64,000 nucleotides of DNA from Oscarella lobularis (Eukaryota; Porifera; Homoscleromorpha; Homosclerophorida; Oscarellidae). Below the pieces are notes generated by a model. It made no database searches, was not told the origin of the DNA, and saw only the letters and a program-made list of their open reading frames with translations. Positions 55,585 through 64,000 of this stretch are shown in pieces. The DNA is taken from NCBI RefSeq assembly GCF_947507565.1, contig NC_089178.1, positions 3,410,001 through 3,474,000 on the forward strand, written 5' to 3'. Position 1 is the first letter of the stretch. Each line of letters starts with the position of its first letter. The translations under genes were made by a program, and so were the position numbers.

Positions 55585-58500
55585 CTACAAACTCTGGTTA
55601 TATGCTTGCAATTCTTGTCTCGTGATTTTACAGCAAACCTGTCGGTCCTCTAGCTCGTCTACGAGTTTCTGTTTTTCTTTTAGCGCGGCTGAACTGGCAC
55701 GCAGAGCATTTGCGCTCTGTTTGCAAGGGAATTAATGTTAAGGAGTGCAAACTACGATAAATAAGAATAAGAGCCTACTTTTTCCAAGTGTTCCGTCAAC
55801 TGAACGACTTGTTCCTAATGGGATCAAAGTGACGGGGTCGCGTCTTCTAAATTTAAGCCGTTTCTTACTTGAAGTTGCCTCAGCGTTCTCTGTCTATTCA
55901 TGTCCGATTCGCCTACGTCTAGTGGGAGTATAGATGCGTAGCATAAACAGTGAATTTCTTTACTTTTCTTTCTGCTGAGGTTTTCTAATAGATCTCTTTG
56001 CTTTGATAGTTCGGATAGAAAGTAGCGTCTATCCTCCTCGGACGCTCTGACGAGTTCCTGTGCGTGCTGATGGCCTCGAGTCACCTGTTGCTTTAGCATG
56101 AAATCTCGCTCCTGTCGCAGCCGAATTTCCTGCTCTATCCACTTCAATTTGCTTATCATATCAGCTATCCACTTTCGAACGTCCGTCTCCATGCCGAGGC
56201 TCGTCGACGACGGCGCAACGGCTAGGCTTGAGTGAAGGTCCGCGGTCATGAGGCTGACTAAGGAGTCGACTTCACTAGCGACCGCTCGGAAGACCGTCTC
56301 TTGATCTGCGGTAATCTGTTGAAGGGTTCGACGCGTGGAAATCAACTCCTCCTCTAATTCCCTAAAAAATTGCATTGCTGAATTTTAAAAATTCGGATTT
56401 TTTGATTATACTCTGTTGTCCGGGAACCAGATTTTTTGCCAGTCTAAGGAAGAAGATCGAGTAAGCGGCATACAATCATTAAGTCTAACCGTCATACTTT
56501 ATTCTTATAGGCTCGAATAAGTTTTCCGTATTTTTGCTCTAAGATTTCCTTTGCTTCAAGTGCTCTATTAATGGTATTAGATTCGAATTAATTAATTAAT
56601 GTATCTCTCTATTACTTGTCTAAAGAAGCTTGGAGAAGTTTCTGTTTGGATTGATCTTTAGCCTGCTGTCGTTGCAATGCTTCGATCATCGAAATTTTGT
56701 CGCTTAGAGTTGCTTTTAGTTTCGAGAGTTCCTCTAATATTTGCTGCTTTTCGTCTCTCGATTGCCTGATTGCGTCATCGAGCTTTCGTTCTCTTTCGTT
56801 CTTGGAGCCCCGAAAGGTTAATTTCGGCTATTTTTTCTATTGATTTATTTCTTACCGTTTGCCTATCTAATTCGGCTCTCAGTTCCGCTACTAGTGCCTC
56901 GTGAGAAGCCTGAGCTTCAGCTGCTTCTTGTCGAAGATCTGCTATCTCGGATCGCGCACTCGTCTCTACCCTCTGATACTCAGAAAGATGTTCACGTAAT
57001 TCCTAACGCGTCAAGTTTGAATTTGAATTCGAATTATCATTATTATTATTTACTTCTGCTCGTGCTAGTTCCGCTGAGAGCTTAGTCGTTAGATCAGAAT
57101 GTTTAGCCTGTGAAAGTTTTAATTGTCTCTACGATGGGGAGGATCAAATTGAGAAGAGGTGGAGATAAATGAAATAGTTTGCCTTGTATCTAGATTCCAA
57201 GTCCTAATGTGTGACCACGAATGAAAGGGAGGCTTTAATTCCTAATCGTCTTTTCTAAGACTTTACCTGAAGTTTTCCGTGTTCTTCTGTCAGGTTTTCT
57301 TTCGCTCGACGAAGATCCTTCACGTGCATAATATATATCAGTACATTTTTAGACAATTTTCCAATCGAACGGGTTTAGCGTTAGACGTAATTAACCTCCA
57401 TCAATTGTTTTTTATCTCTTTGAATTTCAGATTTCTGTGACTCGGCATTTAGCAAATCAGATTTTAGCTAGTTAAAATAATCACGTGGTAATTAGTGTCA
57501 GCAGGCCGCAGAATCTTTTTCGTAGGCGCGAATTCTAATTCTTACCTTTTCAGCAAATTTACGCGCACCCGAAAGCTCGCTCAAGGCATCCTTGAATTTC
57601 GATTGCAATTTATGAAACTATGTACAGTCATCGTCCTTTTGGCATTGCTACAGATGCTACTTACTTCGTGCTTTACAGCCTGGACATGGCTACTTTTAGA
57701 AGTCGAGTCCTCCTATACAAAACAATGCGTGGACGTATTAAAAAATAATCTCTAAGATACCTGTAAGTCAGCGACAACTTGCTGCATTTTTCTCATTTTT
57801 TCCTTATCTAGATGATCCTCATTCTCATTGAAATCGTTCTACGTACACGTCATACTACCCACTTTTTTCTACGTCATCAACGAGTGCTTCTCTGTCGGCG
57901 CTTAGAGAGCTACACTCGCGCTAGAATGGAAACAACACGCAATGAGGATTCTCCTAGGAGTGTGATCGCACTAAAACACACATCTAACAGCTCCATCTTC
58001 TGTCTATTCTCCTCGAGTTCTCGCTTTACATTGTGCACCTTATTCTGATATCTAAATGTTCTCCTACTTTTATCTCGCGTGGAGTCAGTGGAGGAGTCTC
58101 ACCTTTTTACTGCTTCTAATGCCTTTGCGTACTTTCTTCTGATGTTTTCTTCTCTAGCTGATGCGTCGCTCTCCAGCTTTCTTTGCATATGAGCCAATCT
58201 TTCGTTTTTCTCCTCTAGGGATTCCACGTGTTTTTCTCTTCTCGCCAGAAGACTCAGCACTTTCTTTCGTTCGTTTTCACTCTTTCTTAACTCCTCATCG
58301 AGTGCTTCGCGCTCCTGTTCGGCCTCTTCGAGATGACTCTGCGTCTTTTCCAAATGATCGATGAGCCGATGTCTGGAACGACGACTGTGCTCAAATTGCT
58401 TCTGCAAGTCGTCCATTTGAGCTTGTTGTTTATGACGACTGGCGTTACTTTCGGCTAATTTCAAACGCAAATCTCTAACCTAAACAATAAAACCCATTGC

Positions 58501-59481
58501 CAAAATCATTATTATTTAATTAGACTATGTACACTATCTTTCAATCTCTCGTTTCCAATGATACTTTTGTCTAAATTGACAGCAGCGTCCTCCCAATCAG
58601 ACAAGGCCTAAAATAAATAAATAAATAAATATATATTTTTTCTCTCGTTTAATTTCGTACTCGTTCTTTCTCCTCTTCTGTTTGCACCAGCTGATCCTCG
58701 AGCCTATCGACTTTCATCGCAAGACGACGCTTTTCGGCCAACGATCGATCCAACAGTTCACTCTCCCTATCCAAATCCCTAGACCCCCGTACATAAATAA
58801 ATAAATAAAATAAGAAAAATATTGACGAAATCTGACTCGGATAGATTTTCGATCTCCGACTCCATTCGCCTCTCGCGAGCCCGTCGATTCCGATCAACGA
58901 GAGACGCAACGTGGACAGCGTGACGTCGACTTCTAATGTGAAAAAAACGAGTGGGCGTGGCTCGCACACAGGTTTTTTCTTCTTTGAGTTTTTACCGTCG
59001 TCGCTTGTCGATTCCGTCTGTCGATCCGCTCGAATCGTCGTCGACAAAACGAACGATCGATCGTCGCTTCGTTTTTCGCCTTCGAAAGCAGAAGAAGCGC
59101 GATATCGCGTCGTGCAATCGAAAGCCGTCACCCGCCCGCTTTACTTTTCTCTCTGCAATTCGTGCTGCGATCGATCGAGATCGCTTTCGAGCTAAACGAA
59201 GAATTGGGGTCCCCCATTTGGGAGAAAGAAAAAGAAGTGAGGAGGATAGCTCTCACGTCGGTAATCATCTCCTCCTGGCGTCGCGTCACGTCTCTGTACG
59301 ACTCGAAGAGATCCTCGGTGTCGTCGAGACGTCGATTCGTGTCGCGCAGCGAATCCGCGACCTCGTGCAGCTCGCCGGCCAAGTTTCCAGGCGTTCGACT
59401 CGAGACGAGAAGCGAACGCGCGCGCGAACGTCGCCGAGGCGTCCTCAGCTCGCTCAATTTCAACCGCGAGCTAGCAGACAT
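55585..59481 (-). CDS. Long coiled-coil protein, family not identified
   Basis: Starts MSASSRLKLSELRTPRRRSR at 59481, basic, then near-continuous heptad-type coiled coil over about twenty short exons: LHEVADSLRDTNRRLDDTED, ESELLDRSLAEKRRLAMKVD, RLEDQLVQTEEEKERV, LRLKLAESNASRHKQQAQMD, LIDHLEKTQSHLEEAEQERE, ENIRRKYAKALEAVKR, LEEELISTRRTLQQITADQE and DVRKWIADMISKLKWIEQEI. Ends ELEDRQVCCKITRQELQAYN then QSL, stop at 55585-55587. There is no motor, kinase or membrane segment. Resembles centrosomal or ciliary-rootlet coiled-coil proteins in style only. Some exon edges and the last exon are uncertain. Confidence 0.6.
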
Positions 59482-59569
59482 TTAAAATACAAAGGGGTGG
59501 GAGGGGTGGGAGCTGTTTTTTGAACTTTCCCGGTGTCAAAGCGCATGCGTTGAATATAGGAACAACAGG
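59482..59569. promoter_or_regulatory. Bidirectional promoter, coiled-coil gene / sulfatase
   Basis: 88 bp between divergent ATGs, containing GCGCATGCG at 59541-59549, the same NRF1-like palindrome found in the MORN5/p67phox spacer. Confidence 0.55.
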
Positions 59570-61609
59570 ATGCGTTCCTACTTGATCAACGTCGCTATTG
59601 CGTTTGTTTTTGCCTCGCTCGTCACCTGCAGATCACCTAATATTGTCCTGATTCTCAATGACGATCAGGATCTTACGCTTGGCGGTATGAGGCCAATGAA
59701 AAACGCGCAAGCGTTCCTCAAAGATCAGGGAGCTACGTTGGATAATTTCTTCGTGACGACGCCCGTCTGGTGAGTCGTAGCGCGACGGCATAGTCTCCTA
59801 GTAGTCCTTCCTTTTCAGTTGCCCGTCGAGAGCGACTATTTTGACCGGTCTCTATCCGCATAACATTCACGCGAAAGACGGAAGTGGTTGCATGCGTATG
59901 AACGTGTCGAATCCCGTGTTCGAAGCGCAAATGATGGGAAATTGGCTTCAGAAGGCCGGCTACAGGACGGGACAGTTCGGAAAACTTCTCAATCCCATTG
60001 GAATGGTTCCCTACTGTCAGCAAAATAATTCCCGAAAGATTCCGGGTTTTGACGATTATTTGACGATGTGTGACGTAGGTTGCCCGCGGCACGTGACTCT
60101 GGTCTCTCTTGAATTTTCGTTTCTACACAGGATCTTCGTTATTTTCTCAACACTTTTACTCACAATGGAGAACTGTATACGAGCGGATCATCTCCCAACG
60201 ATTATTTGACGTCGATCCTAGGAAATCGATCAATTCAATTTATGAATGATGTAGTAGCAGGATATTTAGAGTAAATTATTTTAATCGGTACCTTCTAGGC
60301 CCTAGAGAAAGACCTTCCTTTCTTTTCATACATAGCACCGTACGCACCTCACAGCCCATGCACTCCAGCTCCAGTGAGACTTCTTCTCCTAAAAAAAATA
60401 CGTTAGAAAAATAGACTGTTCCTCATAGTGGTATGCCAATGAGTTCCGAGAGATGAGAGCTCCTCGCACGCCCAATTATAACTTCTCCGCACTCGATCAC
60501 CACTGGATTATACGACAGCAACAGCCACTGGATCCCAACACGGAAGAAGAAGAAATCGACGAGATGTTTCGTAACAGGTAGAATCTAGCGAAGTTTTGCT
60601 AGTGTACCTTGTGGTTTCAGGTGGAGAGCTCTTCTGTCCGTCGATGATTTGATTTTTGCTGTGGTTCAATTTTTGAAATCTAAAGGAGTGCTGGATAATA
60701 CGTATATCATGATGACAAGTGATCATGGATACCAGTTGGGGCAGGTAATTTCTTTCTTAGTTAAGCAGGTTTTTTCTTGTATAAGGCGTCGTCTTCTCAG
60801 TTTCGTTTACCTATGTGTAAAATGCACGTTTATGAGGTAATTGATTTATATAGTGGGGGTCCCAATCGATTTTATTATTTCCACTCAGCATGACATTCGA
60901 GTTCCATTTCTCATCCGTGGTCCTGGCATTGCAGAAGGGAGTCATTTCACTGGAATCGCTGGTAGATGAGAGAGTAGACTTTATAAATACTTGCATCCTT
61001 ATTAATCAGGCAATGTCGACATTGCTCCAACAATCATGGAATTGGCTGGAGCTGAGATTCCCGCTTATATGAACGGCAAATCGTTTGCCAAGCAGATTGT
61101 AAAGACGGGAGAGCCAAGCAACTGGCGAGAAATGTACATGATCGAGTGAGAGACGAATCTATTGTAAAGAAAAAAACAAATTTACGTAATCGCGATTGGT
61201 TTGCCAAGGTACTGGAGTGTGGGGAATTTCACTGTGATGAATCATCTGATTGATGGCATCAATAATACGTATCTGGCAGCAAGGCTTATAAACGACACTC
61301 ACAATTATGTCTATGCGGAATTCTATCCTATTTTGACTAACGTATGTGTGGTTGGTTGTGGCAGATCCTTATATGGACTCTTCTGTTACAGGAGTTTGAT
61401 ACACCTGTCGAGTATGAACTTTATAACATCGATGAAGATCCTTTCGAAATGAAAAATATTTACGGAACTGAAGAGGCTGATCAGACTTTGGTAAGCCTTG
61501 GAAGAAAGACGATTTTAATTAATTCATTTGGGGGAAAATTTTGTAGGTGGATGCACTGAGATCGTTTATTCACAAACAGGTTGGCTGTATTGGCTCGGAT
61601 TGCTTGTAG
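59570..61609 (+). CDS. GNS: Lysosomal sulfatase, N-acetylglucosamine-6-sulfatase type
   Basis: Signal peptide [20 protein letters not shown], then the sulfatase core: [18 protein letters not shown] (metal-binding DD), NFFVTTPV spliced to [16 protein letters not shown] with the C-x-P-S-R motif whose Cys becomes formylglycine, [63 protein letters not shown] (second DH pair), [28 protein letters not shown] and [19 protein letters not shown], ending IGSDCL, stop at 61607-61609. The TPVCCPSR and LGGM blocks favour GNS over other sulfatases. Likely role: degradation of heparan and keratan sulfate. About ten exons. Confidence 0.88.
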
Positions 61610-61801
61610 AACCGTTTCCTATTTTTTGCTGTCTTTTTTGGAATGAGATTCGACGCTCGCGCTGATAAAGAACGAAAGGCTTTCGTCCTTACCTATTAAT
61701 TATTCCGTTCACTGTCTCGTCCCATAAGACTTTACCCATTATTCCGTTCACTAAACATCAGCGTCTCTTTGTTCTCTCTTTTTTACCGATATGCTCTATT
61801 C

Positions 61802-64000
61802 CTATGAAGGAAAAACGGCGCCAGGCGTCTCATGCTGATCGTCTGGCGATCGAGAAAACACGCAAGACGACATGCCGGGAGTGGAAGCAAGCGACGACGA
61901 CTCGGATCCCACGACAACCGCACCCTGAATCCTATGTCCCCCTCGAGACGACGAGCTGTCTAAACGGCCATACAGTTCCATGATGTGCGTCTCCAGATAT
62001 TGATTGGCCACTTTTAAACCGGCGCACTTTTCTTCGACCGCCTCCAAGAAAAATAAATATTAGAGAAGATAAATTAATTATGAAGTAGTGTACCTTGAGC
62101 TGGGCCTCGTTTCGACTCTTGATGTCGTCAATAACTTGTTGTTGTTGCTCAAAAGCCATCGCCTAAAGAAAGAAAAAAGTCCATTATATATGACCCAATT
62201 CGTATATGTTCTCATTACCTTGTCCTTGAGCTGTATTTCCAGTTCTTCGGCCTTCGCTTTGTGCTTGAGTAGCTGCGCTGCGCGCTGTCGCGATAATTCC
62301 TCGGCGCTCTTTCGTTCAGCGTGCAACGCCGCCAATTCGCTTTCCAAACGAGCCAATTTCATTTCCTGCCTAGAATGACTGCCTTCAATGTGAAGATGAT
62401 CGTCAAATAAATCGGCAATATAAAGAAAATCCTGACTGAGAGCGTCGAGCTAAAACCGGAGACGGTAAAAAAGAATCCGTCAACGTTGATTCTTTTTCTT
62501 TTACCTGCGCTTGTAACTGTTCGGCTGCTCTTACTTTAGGACGCATGTCGTCGACTTCTCGTCGCCAACGAAGCTTCTCCTCGTTCGTCGCATCGACTTC
62601 CTATGAATTGTTGCAATGAAAATTCACAATGAATCGTTTTTTGAACCTTTTTCAATTCCTGTACGTCTCTACGAAGTCGTTTCGCTTCCTTAACGGCAGC
62701 CGCTTGCGAATCTCTCATAATTTGATTCTCGTCCGCGAAGATTCGGAGCTGCTCTCGCAAAACGTCTTCCATCTTATGACCCATATCCAATTTGGCTCTT
62801 TTTTAATAATTAAAGGGGAATAAAGAGGCTCTTATTGTGAATTTCTAACCTTTCTCTTTCTCCTTCCACTTTAATTTGAATCTGCAATTTTTCGTACTCT
62901 TTGCTTTGCACTTCTAGTTGATTTCTCTAATAATTAGGAATCGGATTTCATCTCCCTTCGTCTCTTTCTCTTCCTACCAGAGCCCACAGCTCCTCTTCTG
63001 CCTTAGAGGCCTGATGAGATCGTCGTAATAAACTCCGATTCCGCTGATCGTGTTGCTCACGCAAATGCCTCTCGTACATCAATTGGGTGTGAAGCAGAAG
63101 AACTTGACTTTTCAAAATCGCAACCTCGTCAGCTTGAGGAGATTCTGCCCGCAGAAAACTCAGCGTGGGCACTAGTACACTAAACTACGCTCTACCTCCG
63201 AAGTGAGACCAGTCCGTTCCCTCCAAATACGTCATAGGAATGCTGAAGGATGAGTTCACCTGTACAGTCTATGCAAGAAACTGTTTTTACCTGCTACTTT
63301 CTTTTGCGTGCAAAACCCGCCCGAGCTCTAGATGACGATCAAGTAAATGGACAGGTGATAAGCCTTGATGAGCTGGAACTGTCGCTCTTGTCGCTCTTGT
63401 CGCTCTTGTCGCTGTAGTTTCTTTTTCCGACTCGCTGCTGAATTTCGTTTGTGTCTCTTCTCCGACGGCGGCGGCCACTTCGGCCGGAATCGGCAATGCT
63501 GACGGCAGCAAATGCGAAAACGTCCTTATTACGCGTCTGGGCGTCGAAACGTGAAGCGAAAGGAAAGACGAACTCTGATTGGAATTGGAAGACTCGTCGT
63601 CATCGCTACCTTCAACATTTGTCGTCAATTCCGACACTTGTTCGGTCGGTGCGACAACAATCGATGTCCTCATCGTGCCGCCGCCATTCGCCGCCGTTTC
63701 ATCATCGCTCTTTGTCGTAGGCAAATCCGTGTCGCTTTGCCACATGAATGCCGGACGTGCGACGGAACTGAAATCGCTGTAATGTTCGGAGGCGTCGAGC
63801 GAAACGGAACGTTGATGAGCGGCGACGTTGACCGTGTGACGACGTCGCCGACTGTCGCCGCCCAAACTGCTACTACTTTGAACGCCGTGGAAACGATTAT
63901 TTGGGAAACTGCTACTGAAATTCCCGCTCGTTTTGCCACTTTCGAGTTCTTTGTACCAATGCGACGTCGAACTCGACGACACTGTGCCGCCGCCGCCGCC
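61802..64000 (-). CDS. TSC1: Hamartin (TSC1)-like, C-terminal half; 5' end outside window
   Basis: TSC1 is the scaffold subunit of the TSC complex that restrains Rheb and mTORC1. From the window edge: a Ser-rich linker (63287-64000), then ILKSQVLLLHTQLMYERHLR and EQHDQRNRSLLRRSHQASKA, a clear match to the start of the hamartin coiled coil. The heptads continue: MEDVLREQLRIFADENQIMR, AKRLRRDVQELKKEVDATNE, LSQDFLYIADLFDDHL, LARLESELAALHAERKSAEE and LKVANQYLETHIMELYGRLD, matching the hamartin EILDLYGRLE end. The Ser/Thr-rich tail stops at 61802. The N-terminal HEAT-like core lies beyond base 64000. Confidence 0.85.

Overview
The window is nuclear DNA of a compact, intron-rich animal genome. Most genes are split by short introns (roughly 35-100 bp with GT..AG ends), sit only tens of bases apart, and belong to families typical of animals: BAG6, TSC1, golgin-97, KIFAP3, p67phox, POFUT1, an IER-type early-response gene, and secreted Kazal/Ig/SUEL-lectin proteins. 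Gene density, intron size and the mix of families suggest an early-branching animal, and a sponge is my best guess. That placement is inference; no marker in the window fixes the species.

Layout. 1-3394: BAG6 (minus, 3' end outside). 3517-9211: a UFD1-domain/TRAF-like zinc-finger gene and, directly upstream and probably in the same transcript, a PH-like/acidic/CCCH segment. 9301-12365: MORN5 and p67phox, divergent. 12366-13531: orphan coding-like pieces. 13532-16513: a lysine-rich protein, a FYVE-PH protein and a myristoylated SPRY protein. 17156-23379: KIFAP3 and golgin-97, divergent. 23466-28303: two related follistatin/Kazal secreted genes flanking a small MZT2 gene. 29015-31824: DARS2. 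31443-41088: a tandem segmental duplication of about 4.8 kb per copy carrying TFIIB, a ZYG11/ZER1-like LRR protein and an RTP-like 3CxxC zinc-finger protein; the second copy also carries a broken 5' fragment of DARS2. 41154-48036: a tiny candidate gene, an unknown small gene, DOLPP1, CRAT, PTPA and an IER-like gene. 48608-55409: POFUT1, EIF3G, RP2 and NOM1. 55585-64000: a long coiled-coil gene, a GNS-type sulfatase and TSC1 (5' end outside).

The strongest architectural theme is divergent pairing: nine gene pairs start head-to-head with 33-211 bp between start codons, so most promoters here must be bidirectional. The most unusual protein is at 24983-28303, a secreted FOLN-Kazal-Ig-Ig protein whose centre is a long five-residue repeat with N-glycosylation sequons placed in register, capped by a SUEL lectin domain. 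The other candidates for something undescribed are the PH-CCCH-UFD1-zinc-finger fusion, and the duplicated TFIIB/ZYG11-like/RTP-like cassette in which one part of the ZYG11-like protein diverges much faster than the rest.
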